Source: JAAYBT01 sp964404395
GTDB taxonomy: Bacteria > Bacillota > Clostridia > Acetivibrionales > DTU013
Reading direction: 5' to 3'
DNA length: 30,121 nucleotides
Assembly (NCBI GenBank): GCA_964404395.1
Contig: CAYOKA010000013.1
Location: 1 to 30,121 of the forward strand
Below the pieces are notes generated by a model, which searched no databases, was not told the DNA's origin, and saw nothing but the letters and a program-made list of their open reading frames with translations. The translations under genes and the position numbers were made by a program. This document shows, piece by piece, positions 1-7,266 of this stretch (position 1 is its first letter; each line of letters opens with the position of its first letter).

Positions 1-2
1 TA

Positions 3-140
3 CATAAGGATGTCACAGAAAGGCTGATTAAAGTGAATTCTGAGCTGGCTGACAGTGTTAGAGTCGTACTTGAGGAAAATAAGGCGGAGAGACATATAAG
101 AGGTGGAGAAGCTACAAAAGCTAAGTATAAGGGAAAGTAA
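3..140 (+). CDS. C-terminal tail of an unrecognised protein (5' end outside window)
   Basis: An open frame enters from the left edge and stops at TAA 138-140, giving 45 residues that end in a charged, Lys/Arg-rich tail (the end reads RHIRGGEATKAKYKGK). The first half looks like an amphipathic helix (LIKVNSELADSVRVVLEENKA). I cannot assign a family. Its position beside a truncated rbsD gene makes a recombinase or transposase-type gene of an inserted element a reasonable suspicion, but this rests on context, not on a motif I recognise. Confidence 0.5.
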   Translation, partial: HKDVTERLIKVNSELADSVRVVLEENKAERHIRGGEATKAKYKGK

Positions 141-147
141 GTTTACA

Positions 148-164
148 TAAGGTGGCGCACCTTA
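148..164. repeat. Short hairpin, 7-bp arms
   Basis: TAAGGTG (148-154) and CACCTTA (158-164) are perfect inverted repeats around a 3-nt loop, 8 nt after the stop of the left partial gene. There is no T-tract on either side, so a simple intrinsic terminator is unlikely. It may belong to the end of a mobile element. Confidence 0.4.
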
Positions 165-215
165 AAAAGCAGACTTTAATAAGTAATGCTAAATAACTAA
201 ATAGGATGAAATGCT

Positions 216-238
216 AAGTCGGGGAAACTCGGCTTTTT
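216..238 (+). terminator. Probable Rho-independent terminator of the left partial gene
   Basis: AAGTCGGG (216-223) pairs with CTCGGCTT (228-235) through two G.T wobbles around a GAAA tetraloop and runs into five T residues (234-238). This fits an intrinsic terminator. The rbsD remnant opens directly behind it, so the hairpin also marks the junction between foreign or rearranged DNA and the sugar operon. Confidence 0.6.
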
Positions 239-240
239 GA

Positions 241-381
241 GTTTGTGCGTCAGTGCAGCTGGTAGAGAAGATCTCGCATGAGGAATTCAAAAAAAGGACA
301 GAGAAAGCCAAATGTATTATCAGAACAGGTGAAGTATCATCCTACGCCAATATAATACTGGTCGGTGGTGTGAACTTCTGA
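241..381 (+). pseudogene. rbsD: Truncated RbsD/FucU-family sugar mutarotase (C-terminal remnant)
   Basis: The frame from 241 to TGA 379-381 encodes 46 codons with no start and no ribosome binding site. Its content VEKISHEEFKKRT, then IRTGEVSSYANIILVGGVNF, lines up with the end of E. coli RbsD (THEQFKQQT, then IRSGECSPYANIILCAGVTF). RbsD (D-ribose pyranase) and FucU interconvert anomeric forms of sugars; full-length members have about 140 residues, so roughly the first two thirds is missing. The remaining part contains the Tyr-Ala-Asn segment of the active site. It lies 69 nt before a ribose-type ABC operon, where rbsD normally belongs, so it was probably the first gene of that operon before an insertion or deletion removed its 5' part and perhaps the promoter. 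The family call is quite secure; the exact sugar is unknown. Confidence 0.85.
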
Positions 382-405
382 GGTAAAGACTTAACTTATG
401 AATTT

Positions 406-423
406 ATGCGATTACAATCGCAT
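406..423. promoter_or_regulatory. Palindrome upstream of the sugar-binding lipoprotein gene
   Basis: ATGCGATT and AATCGCAT form a perfect 8-bp inverted repeat with a 2-nt spacer, ending 27 nt before the lipoprotein ATG. The CGATT/AATCG core is the kind of site bound by LacI/GalR or CcpA regulators. It could equally be an mRNA hairpin in the leader. No clear -35/-10 pair is visible around it. Confidence 0.45.
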
Positions 424-450
424 GAATATAAAAATGAGGAGGAGAAAAAA

Positions 451-1494
451 ATGAAGAAAATAATCTGCACGATGCTTGTTCTAGTAATGATTCTAGCCAC
501 ATTGGCTGCTTGTGGTTCAAGCACGCAACCAACAAAAGAAACAGAAAAAACTGCCACAAAGGAAACTACCACTACCCAGGAAACCACCGCTATCCAGGAA
601 GCTACCCAGAAGCCTTCTGGTGAGAAGCTAAAGGTTGGTTTCAGCCTTGTTACTGTATCATTCCCGTTTTTTGCTCGTATGCATGACCAATTTATGGAGG
701 AAGCGGAAGCACGTGGTTGGGAGGTTACTTACGTCGACGGGAATTTGGACGCGGCCACACAAATTAATGGTATTCAGGATCTTCTCAATAAAGGTATTGA
801 TGTGTTGGTCTACGAAAGTTGGTACAATGACGCACTAGCAGACATTTTTGTTCAATGCCACGATAAAGGCATTCCGGTTTTCCAAATAGGAAGAAATGAA
901 ATTCCTAAAGGACAGGAAGAGAATATCTTGTTTGCGACGGGTACTACCAGCTACACAGCTGGCCATTTAGGCGGCGTTTGGTGTGCCGGTTATTTGAAGG
1001 ACAAAAATATTGACTCTTTAAATGTTGTTCTAATGTCTGCACCAAATGAAATAAAGTTTCGTACGGAAGGTTTTGTTGATGGAATGACTGAGAATGGTAT
1101 TAAGGTTAATGTCCTTCATGAATACGATGCTTCGACGCGTGAATTAGGAATGTCTAGTACCGAGGATGCTTTGACTGCATATCCCGACCTTGATTTGATT
1201 TTTTCGGGAAGTGCACAAGGATCGCTTGGCGCATATGACGCAATCGTTGCCACAACCCGGCAAGATATAATGATAATGGGATTTGATGGAGAAGATGAAG
1301 AAATACAATTAATTGACAAGGGTACGAATTACATCGCTACTATTACACAGAACCCAATGGGAGAAGCAACACTTGCTGCAGAGATGGTTGATAAATGGCT
1401 CAAGGGCGAAAAATTTGATCAAACTTATGAAATGCCTGCAGGGGTCTATTCGGCTGAGGGACAGATTACAGCAGATCAAATAATTAAGAAGTAG
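451..1494 (+). CDS. Sugar ABC transporter substrate-binding lipoprotein (RbsB-like, Peripla_BP_4 fold)
   Basis: 347 residues. The start at ATG 451 is preceded by a strong GAGGAGGAG ribosome binding site; an upstream in-frame ATG at 406 lies in a palindrome and lacks one. A signal peptide ends in the lipobox LAAC (Cys21), which would be lipid-modified and anchor the protein outside the membrane. A Thr/Glu/Lys-rich linker (about 22-57) follows, then a two-lobed type I periplasmic-binding domain starting at LKVGFSLVTVSFPFF. Residues such as DGNLDAATQINGIQDLLNKG and IMGFDGEDEEIQLI are typical of ribose/galactose-type binding proteins. It is the first complete gene of an operon with an ATPase and permease (spacing interrupted by a long hairpin), so it captures the substrate for them. 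The ligand cannot be told from sequence; the rbsD remnant upstream suggests a pentose, hexose or related sugar. Confidence 0.9.
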   Translation: MKKIICTMLVLVMILATLAACGSSTQPTKETEKTATKETTTTQETTAIQEATQKPSGEKLKVGFSLVTVSFPFFARMHDQFMEEAEARGWEVTYVDGNLDAATQINGIQDLLNKGIDVLVYESWYNDALADIFVQCHDKGIPVFQIGRNEIPKGQEENILFATGTTSYTAGHLGGVWCAGYLKDKNIDSLNVVLMSAPNEIKFRTEGFVDGMTENGIKVNVLHEYDASTRELGMSSTEDALTAYPDLDLIFSGSAQGSLGAYDAIVATTRQDIMIMGFDGEDEEIQLIDKGTNYIATITQNPMGEATLAAEMVDKWLKGEKFDQTYEMPAGVYSAEGQITADQIIKK

Positions 1495-1525
1495 TTTAGT
1501 ATTAACTTTGGCAGGGAAATATAAG

Positions 1526-1567
1526 TTCGTCAGTGTAAAGCGAAGTTCCAAGCTTTACACTGACGAA
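1526..1567 (+). repeat. Perfect 16-bp inverted repeat between binding-protein and ATPase genes
   Basis: TTCGTCAGTGTAAAGC (1526-1541) and GCTTTACACTGACGAA (1552-1567) pair perfectly around a 10-nt loop. There is no T-tract after it. A hairpin directly after a binding-protein gene is the usual position of elements that protect the upstream mRNA or attenuate the downstream genes, giving an excess of binding protein over membrane components. A comparable hairpin sits at the same place in the second transporter (15505-15548). Confidence 0.75.
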
Positions 1568-1601
1568 ACATAATTTAAAGAACTGAAAGGGAGAATTGAC
1601 A

Positions 1602-3093
1602 TTGTCAACTGATATTTTAAGGTTAACAAAAGTAACTAAAAAATTTCCTGGAGTCAATGCTTTGACAGACGTGGATTTTTCACTCAGAAGAGGCGAGGTA
1701 CATGCGTTGGTCGGTGAAAATGGCGCAGGTAAATCAACGTTGATGAAAATTCTCTCCGGAGCGTACAAAAAAGATAGCGGAACTATCGAATTTAATGGCA
1801 AAGCAGTTGAGATAACTTCACCAAAAAAATCGGAGAACTTAGGTATTGCAATAATTTATCAAGAATTAAACCTATTTAAACAAATGACTGTAGCGGAAAA
1901 TGTTTATCTCGGACGTTATCCCATGAAATTTGGTTATATGGGATAAACTAAATAGGGATGTAAAAGCCTTGTTCGATAGCTTTGGAATTGATATAAATGT
2001 AAAGGCAATGCTACGCGATCTCAGTGTGGGGCAACAGCAAATCGTTGAAATAATTAAAGCAGTTAGTATCAGTGCAAAAGTAGTTATTATGGATGAACCC
2101 ACATCCTCTCTTAGTATACAAGAAACAAAAACACTTTTTGAAATTATTAAAACACTCAAAAAGAGAGGAGTATCAGTTGTTTTCATTACGCACAGAATGG
2201 ATGAAATCTATGAAATCTGTGATCGGATGACCATTTTGCGCGACGGTTATTACGTCGGTACCTGGAATGTCAATGAATTGAATAAGAGCATGTTGATTGA
2301 AAAGATGATAGGTCGAGAGTTAACACAGCAGTATCCCCCCCGGAAAGCGAAAATTGGCAGTGTTGTTTTGCAAGTAAAGAATCTGGACGATGGAGGTTCA
2401 TATGTAAAGGATGTTTCATTTAGTGTCAGAGCTGGCGAGGTATTGGGTTTTGCTGGTTTGGTCGGAGCAAGGCGTACTGAAACGATGCGGTTGATCTTCG
2501 GCGCTGATAAATTGCATTCAGGTCAAATCCTTATTGACGGCAAAGAAGTTAAAATTAGAAATCCTCGTAACGCAATTAGAAACAGGATTGGCTTCTTGAC
2601 TGAAGATCGCAAGCAAGAGGGACTCTTTTTAAGATTTCCCGTTCGCGTTAATACGACCATAGTCAAACCGGAAAAAATTCTAGGACGCTTGGGAATATTT
2701 TTCGATTTCAAAAAAGAAAAAAAAGTAGCAGAAGAATTTGTAAAAGTTATGCGAACAGCAACTCCATCGATCAATCAGAAGGTTATGTTTCTCTCAGGTG
2801 GAAATCAGCAAAAAGTTGTATTGTCTAAATGGCTGTTTTCTGATTCAAAGATTTTTATATTTGATGAGCCGACACGTGGTATAGATGTGGGTGCGAAATA
2901 CGAAATATATGATATTATAAACAAACTTGCTGAAGAAGGACATGCAATCATCGTGGTTTCATCTGATATGGAAGAAATTATGGGAATTTCAGATCGGATA
3001 TTAATTATGCATGAAGGGAGAATTTCTGGTCAGGTATACAAAGAGGAATTCTCTCAGAATCTTATTATGAAATACGCAGTTGGAGAAAAATAA
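1602..3093 (+). pseudogene. Sugar ABC transporter ATPase (RbsA/MglA-like), frameshifted
   Basis: Two overlapping frames make one RbsA-type tandem ATPase. The first runs from TTG 1602 (ribosome binding site AAGGGAG, 8 nt away; a TTG at 1596 is too close to it) to a stop at 1944-1946. It holds Walker A GENGAGKST and the Q-loop IIYQELNL. The second frame is open through the same point to 3093 and continues with LSVGQQQ, VIMDEPT, ITHRMDE, then the second domain with GLVGARRTE, LSGGNQQKV and FDEPTRGIDVGAKYE. The break lies around 1930-1946, where one extra base (or two missing) shifts the frame; the summed length (about 496 codons) matches the family's roughly 500. The domain would power uptake through the permease encoded 3 nt downstream. 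If the break is real the transporter is probably dead unless ribosomes shift; if it is an assembly error the gene is normal. All other motifs are intact, which argues for a recent event or an error. Confidence 0.85.
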
Positions 3094-3095
3094 TT

Positions 3096-4055
3096 ATGAA
3101 AAGATATAGTTTTAAATTAACAAATGTTTTGAATCGTATGGGTGCATGGCTGGTGGTTTTAGTTATTGTAGTGTTACTATCTATCTTTACAGATACATTT
3201 TTAACATTAAACAACATTACCAATGTTTTGCGTCAAACTTCAGTTGTATCGATTATTGCCCTCGGTGTATCCTTCGTTATATTGGGTGGCGAAATTGATT
3301 TGAGCAGTGGGATGGTATCTACATTCGTTGGTTGCAGCGCGGCTTTGATGATGATGAAACTCGGATTCTCAATCGTAGTTTCTGTTGTTTTAGCTGTAAT
3401 GATAGGTGTGATATTTGGCACCCTTATTGGTTATATTGTGACTTACTTGAAAATATCTTCGTTCATTGCTACCTTGGGTGCGAGTTATATATATCAAGGG
3501 CTCGTTCTAGTGACCACCAACAGTTTTCCAGTCACAGGGCTTCCTGATAGTTTTCTCACGCTTGGACGCGGCTATATTGCCAATATTATTCCTGTCCCGG
3601 TGCTCATTATGTTTTTATTCTTTGCAGCTGGTCAAATTATATTAAAGTATACTCCATTTGGCCGAAGTGTTATTTCGATTGGGGAAAATACTGAAGCCGC
3701 AAAGCTTTCAGGCTTAAATGTCAATCGTACAAAGGTTTTAATATTTGTGATAGCCGTCTTTTGTTCTGCTGTTGCTGGAATCGTTCAGACGGCAAGATTA
3801 TCTTCCGGGCAACCTACTTCAGGAGGAGATCTTACCTTGCAGGCAATTGCAGCGGTTTACATCGGTGGTACATTCAATGCCAGCATGATGAACACTCTGG
3901 CAGGCGCGCTTGCCTGGGGTTTCGTCAGCAATGGACTGAATCTGCTTAGCGTCAGTGCATATTGGCAGAAAGTAGTATTGGGGGTTATTATCATATTCGC
4001 AGTATTATTTGACAGTTTTCGTTCAAGAATGGTTGTATCTAGAAAAACAGATTAA
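3096..4055 (+). CDS. Sugar ABC transporter permease (RbsC-like, BPD_transp_2 family)
   Basis: 319 residues, strongly hydrophobic with eight or more membrane segments. The family signature region is clear: LGVSFVILGGEIDLSSGMV near the N-terminus, SSFIATLGASYIYQGLV in the middle and SIGENTEAAKLSGLNV, which is the cytoplasmic loop that contacts the ATPase, before the last third. RbsC-type permeases form the membrane channel for monosaccharide import. The gene starts 3 nt after the ATPase stop, so the two are co-transcribed and probably translationally coupled. Length is typical for the family. Confidence 0.92.
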   Translation: MKRYSFKLTNVLNRMGAWLVVLVIVVLLSIFTDTFLTLNNITNVLRQTSVVSIIALGVSFVILGGEIDLSSGMVSTFVGCSAALMMMKLGFSIVVSVVLAVMIGVIFGTLIGYIVTYLKISSFIATLGASYIYQGLVLVTTNSFPVTGLPDSFLTLGRGYIANIIPVPVLIMFLFFAAGQIILKYTPFGRSVISIGENTEAAKLSGLNVNRTKVLIFVIAVFCSAVAGIVQTARLSSGQPTSGGDLTLQAIAAVYIGGTFNASMMNTLAGALAWGFVSNGLNLLSVSAYWQKVVLGVIIIFAVLFDSFRSRMVVSRKTD

Positions 4056-4069
4056 TTTATCAAAAGCAA

Positions 4070-4122
4070 TGAGGCATTTTATGAAGAAGAACATTTATTT
4101 TCCATTGAACATTTGTGCCTCA
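4070..4122 (+). repeat. TGAGGCA/TGCCTCA inverted repeat before the thuA-like gene
   Basis: TGAGGCA (4070-4076) and TGCCTCA (4116-4122) are 7-bp inverted repeats around a 39-nt loop, followed by AAAAAATAT rather than T residues. They bracket the start of the 26-codon ORF described next. A weak structure; it may influence translation of the next gene. Confidence 0.3.
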
Positions 4123-4161
4123 AAAAATATAATTAGCAGAAAGGAAGGAGATAATTTATGA
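4081..4161 (+). CDS. Possible 26-residue leader ORF coupled to the thuA-like gene
   Basis: ATG 4081 to TGA 4161 encodes 26 residues (MKKNIYFPLNICASK, then NIISRKEGDNL). A GAGG motif at 4071-4074 lies 6 nt upstream. The stop overlaps the next start as ATGA (4158-4161), the classic arrangement for translational coupling. However, the ribosome binding site GGAAGGAG of the thuA-like gene lies inside the last codons and would account for the Lys-Glu-Gly end by itself. It may be chance. Confidence 0.25.
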   Translation: MKKNIYFPLNICASKNIISRKEGDNL

Positions 4162-4901
4162 AGAAAAAAGCATTTATTTTCTATGGTGGATGGGATGGTC
4201 ACGAACCGGAAAAAGTTAGCTTGCGCTTTAAAAAAATGCTGGAGAACGAAAATTTCGATGTAACTCGTGAAAATTCGCTTGATCGTCTTACTGATGTAGA
4301 GTTCCTTAAATCAATGGATTTGGTTGTTCCATGTTGGACTCAGGGCGATATGTTGGACAGCTCGTGTTTTCCGCTGTCTGAAGCCGTAATGTCTGGAGTC
4401 GGTCTTGCCGGAGTGCACGGAGGTATGTGTGATTCCTTTCGTTGGACTGTTGAATATCAGTTTATGACCGGAAGCCAGTGGATTGCTCATCCGGGCAATA
4501 AATATTTCCACCATCCCTCCAAATTGAGTGAAGAAAATTGGTCCTATATTGAAAGGGAATTTCCTTTGAGTGATGGCGATAATACATTTCAGACTGAATA
4601 TGTAGTCAATTTCAAAAAGAACAGTGCTTCACCAATTGTGGAAGGACTTGAGGACTTCAAAGTGTTTAGTGAGCAGTATTATCTTCATGTTGATCCATGT
4701 GTAAATGTTCTTGCCTCTACACAGGTTAAAACAATAGGACCTCATAGCCCGAATGGTATCGTTGATATGCCGGTTGTATATACGAAGCTATGGGGAAAGG
4801 GTCGTGTTTTTTATAACTCTATGGGGCATCAGGACGTTATTTTTGAAATACCGCAGGTTGCTGAAGTGACAAAAAGGGGATTTTTATGGGCTACTCGTTA
4901 A
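4158..4901 (+). CDS. ThuA-like protein (trehalose-utilisation family, glutamine-amidotransferase-like fold)
   Basis: 247 residues, starting at ATG 4158 behind GGAAGGAG. The N-terminal strand-and-turn KKAFIFYGGWDGHEPEKV, the internal DLVVPCWTQGDM, and the GLAGVHGGMCDSFRW segment match the ThuA family, where the latter corresponds to the GVHGG loop. FYNSMGHQDVIFEIPQV near the C-terminus is also typical (the GH-x-D motif). ThuA proteins take part in disaccharide and 3-keto-sugar metabolism in Rhizobium and gut bacteria, but a firm reaction has been shown for few of them. The catalytic nucleophile of true amidotransferases is not expected in this family. The following genes encode an oxidoreductase and another conserved sugar-locus protein, so an oxidised sugar intermediate is a fair guess. 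Confidence 0.82.
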   Translation: MKKKAFIFYGGWDGHEPEKVSLRFKKMLENENFDVTRENSLDRLTDVEFLKSMDLVVPCWTQGDMLDSSCFPLSEAVMSGVGLAGVHGGMCDSFRWTVEYQFMTGSQWIAHPGNKYFHHPSKLSEENWSYIEREFPLSDGDNTFQTEYVVNFKKNSASPIVEGLEDFKVFSEQYYLHVDPCVNVLASTQVKTIGPHSPNGIVDMPVVYTKLWGKGRVFYNSMGHQDVIFEIPQVAEVTKRGFLWATR

Positions 4902-4934
4902 CAAATAGATTTATTTTAATGGAGGTATGAGAAT

Positions 4935-5912
4935 ATGTTAGCTGATGGTGTTTTTGTAACGGAATACATGAAACTTGGTATTATGAAGCATGATGTCGCC
5001 GAGCCAAAGGGCAATGAAGTAATGGTAAAAACCATGGCCTGCGGTCTCTGCTGCTGGGATTCCTGGCTCTATCGCGGGGTTAATGCACCAGGACCTATGC
5101 CTTATATCATCGGTCATGAGGGTGTAGGAATCATAGAAAAAGTTGGTGATTTAGTTAGCAACGTAAAGGTTGGAGATAAGGTATTTTGTGCTTCCGGAAG
5201 CACTGAAATGATGTGTGAGTATATAACACTTCCTTCGGATTGTGTTGTAAAACTTCCCGACGACACAGAAGATTGGGCAAAAGTGGTATATGAGCCAAAC
5301 TGTTGCGCCGTTAATCTGCTCAGCAAAACCAATATTCAACCGGGTGATCACGTAGTACTGGTCGGTGCTGGCTATATGGGCACGCTGACTTTGATGGGGT
5401 TGACACGAGCTTCACAGGCGGGAAGGATAACTGTGTTTGAGTTGAGAGAAGACAGACGTGAGATGGCGAAAGCCTATCAGCCCTGTGAGGTGTTTGATCC
5501 CGAAAGCGAAGAAGGCAAGAAAGTAATAGCAGAAATTCAAGGAAAAGGTGGAGCTGATGTTGTGATTGATTTCGGAGCATCGGATTCAGGATTCCACCTT
5601 GCGGACTCTATGACCAAGATGGCAGGAAAGTTCACCATCGGGAGTTTCCATCGTGGAGATGTCACTTTTAATGGAACAAAATGGCACCTTGGCGGGTTAT
5701 CGGTCTATAACCTTTCACCTATGAGCAATGCTCATTATACAGAAATTATTCCAAGAACCTACGAGCTAATTAAAAGAGGTGTGTATAACCCAGGTTCTTT
5801 AATGACACACACTGCTTATTATAAGGATGCCGAGGCTATGGAGAACATCTTCCAGCGGTCTATAGACAAAGGTGATAATTATATGAAAGGCGCAATTTTG
5901 TTCTACAAGTAA
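4935..5912 (+). CDS. Zinc-type MDR dehydrogenase (threonine/sorbitol-dehydrogenase-like)
   Basis: 325 residues. ATG 4935 follows GGAGG by 9 nt. The catalytic zinc ligands of medium-chain dehydrogenases appear to be present: Cys and Asp in CGLCCWDSW, the GHEGVG motif, and Glu in VVYEPNCC. The four-Cys structural zinc lobe is absent (the loop reads CASGSTEMMCEY), so this is a short member. The nucleotide-binding motif is VLVGAGYMGTLTLMGL, followed by ELREDRREMA; the Glu at the end of strand two favours NAD over NADP. It probably oxidises a hydroxyl of an imported sugar or polyol, in the same operon as the ABC importer and thuA-like gene. Substrate unknown. Confidence 0.85.
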   Translation: MLADGVFVTEYMKLGIMKHDVAEPKGNEVMVKTMACGLCCWDSWLYRGVNAPGPMPYIIGHEGVGIIEKVGDLVSNVKVGDKVFCASGSTEMMCEYITLPSDCVVKLPDDTEDWAKVVYEPNCCAVNLLSKTNIQPGDHVVLVGAGYMGTLTLMGLTRASQAGRITVFELREDRREMAKAYQPCEVFDPESEEGKKVIAEIQGKGGADVVIDFGASDSGFHLADSMTKMAGKFTIGSFHRGDVTFNGTKWHLGGLSVYNLSPMSNAHYTEIIPRTYELIKRGVYNPGSLMTHTAYYKDAEAMENIFQRSIDKGDNYMKGAILFYK

Positions 5913-5936
5913 TTTATTAATATCATGGTAAGAAAA

Positions 5937-5974
5937 GGAGCAGGGAATGTTAATTAATATAAATTCCCTGCTCC
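5937..5974 (+). repeat. 12-bp inverted repeat between dehydrogenase and next gene
   Basis: GGAGCAGGGAAT (5937-5948) pairs perfectly with ATTCCCTGCTCC (5963-5974) around a 14-nt AT-rich loop. It is not followed by a T-tract, so it looks like a processing or stabilising hairpin, or a weak terminator, inside the operon rather than its end. Confidence 0.65.
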
Positions 5975-6000
5975 AATAAACTAAGAAGAAGGTATGTCTT

Positions 6001-6870
6001 ATGGAACAGAAATTTCCTAGAACTCAAGTTGGAGGGATATCTTTACCCAGATTAATTATCGGGTGCAATTGGATATCAGGGTTTAGTCATAAAAGCGTTG
6101 CAGCCGATAAAGAGATACTTGACAGGCATAGTGATCCCAATTCAACTGCAGAGATATTTGAAACGTTTTTGAATTATGATATAAACGCAGTTCTTGGTTG
6201 TTTTGGAATAGATCATAATTTAAACAAGGCCGTTGATATTGCACAGGAAAAGACGGGCAAAAAGATGATAATCATCGATGAACCGATCCTTCCCGTAGAT
6301 GATAATGCTTCTGCGCGACGTGAAGCTGAAAGGATGATTAAAGACTGTGCAAAAAGGGGAGCAACATTTTGTTTTCCAATGCATAATTGTGTTGAGGAAC
6401 TTGTTAATAAAAATACAAGAACGATAAACAGATTACCCGATTATTTATCAATGATACGTGATGCAGGTATGATTCCCGGACTTTCGGCACATATGCCGGA
6501 AGTTGTGCAGTATGCAGATTTAAATGAATATGATGTTGAAACTTATATTCAGTTATTCAACTGCGTAGGATTTTTAATGCAAGTCGAAATAGAAAGCGTC
6601 GCAAGGGTTATTCACAACGCAAGGAAGCCAGTGATAACAATAAAGCCGTGCGCTGCCGGCCGTATTACCCCCTATGTTGGGTTGACATTTAATTGGAATG
6701 CAATAAGGGAGCAGGACATGATAGCTATCGGATGTATGAATGCGCGAGAAGCTGCAGAAGATATTGAAATTTCATTTGCTGCATTTGAGCACCGAGTTCC
6801 AGACTTGCAATCCAGGACAAGCCCGGGGTTGACTTCAGTCATAAGCGGTAAAATTGAATCTAAAAAATAA
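6001..6870 (+). CDS. Conserved TIM-barrel-like protein of sugar-catabolic loci, function unknown
   Basis: 289 residues from ATG 6001 behind AAGAAGGT. I see alternating strand/helix blocks of a TIM-barrel kind: LPRLIIGCNWISGFSHKS at the N-terminus, INAVLGCFGIDHNLNKAV, KKMIIIDEPILPVDD, GATFCFPMHNCVEELV, GMIPGLSAHMPEVV, KPVITIKPCAAGRITPYV and QDMIAIGCMNAREAAEDI. The first block and the late position of IGCMNAREAAE recall aldo/keto-reductase-like or isomerase barrels, but no catalytic tetrad is evident. His and Asp/Glu residues at strand ends (IDEP, PMHN, SAHMPE) could bind a metal. It is the last gene of the operon, so it likely acts on the product of the ThuA or dehydrogenase step. I would not assign a reaction. 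Confidence 0.6.
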   Translation: MEQKFPRTQVGGISLPRLIIGCNWISGFSHKSVAADKEILDRHSDPNSTAEIFETFLNYDINAVLGCFGIDHNLNKAVDIAQEKTGKKMIIIDEPILPVDDNASARREAERMIKDCAKRGATFCFPMHNCVEELVNKNTRTINRLPDYLSMIRDAGMIPGLSAHMPEVVQYADLNEYDVETYIQLFNCVGFLMQVEIESVARVIHNARKPVITIKPCAAGRITPYVGLTFNWNAIREQDMIAIGCMNAREAAEDIEISFAAFEHRVPDLQSRTSPGLTSVISGKIESKK

Positions 6871-6913
6871 TGGTTACGGTATCTAATGCGTTTTCCAGCG
6901 TAGTGGAGCTGTG

Positions 6914-6945
6914 TTTCCGGTGAGTAGTTGGCTACTCGCCGGAAA
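6914..6945 (+). terminator. Strong hairpin ending the first sugar operon
   Basis: TTTCCGGTGAGTAG (6914-6927) pairs with CTACTCGCCGGAAA (6932-6945) with one T.G wobble and a 4-nt loop. It lies 44 nt after the last gene of the operon. There is no T run behind it on the plus strand (TAATAGCG follows), but the stem is very stable. I read it as the operon's transcript end or 3' stabiliser. Confidence 0.55.
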
Positions 6946-7006
6946 TAATAGCGAGTAGATTCGCTAACCTTCCGAATCCCGCAGGGTGAATATTATTTAT
7001 TGTAAA

Positions 7007-7015
7007 TGGTATAAT
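7007..7015 (+). promoter_or_regulatory. Candidate extended -10 promoter
   Basis: TGGTATAAT matches the TGnTATAAT extended -10 consensus exactly. There is no good -35 hexamer 17 nt upstream, which extended -10 promoters do not strictly need. The box sits in the right arm of a loose AGGGTGA/TCACCCT inverted repeat. Any transcript would run through about 350 nt before mbl. Confidence 0.35.
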
Positions 7016-7237
7016 CACCCTACTTCAATTAAATCCACTTTTGCGTATGGATATATTCTTATTTTATTCTTGTCCATGTACGCTGATTATTAACTGTTTT
7101 GCTACCTCGTAAAACCCTCCTACTCAACACCGTTCTTGGTAATAAGAACTGGCTCTCTTGATGTATGGCATAACTCTGAAGTGTCATTGGCATTATTTCT
7201 AAAATCACGAGCTGCACGGAGAGACTATAGAAATCAA

Positions 7238-7266
7238 TTGTTGCATAATTGTAATATTATGATAAT
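7238..7266 (+). promoter_or_regulatory. Probable promoter of mbl
   Basis: TTGTTG (7238-7243), a 17-nt spacer and GATAAT (7261-7266) form a sigma-A type promoter in AT-rich DNA about 95 nt before the mbl start. Confidence 0.5.

Noticed and set aside
1..153. TACATAAGG at 1-9 and again at 144-152
   Set aside because: Nine bases only, no further similarity on either side; expected by chance in AT-rich DNA.
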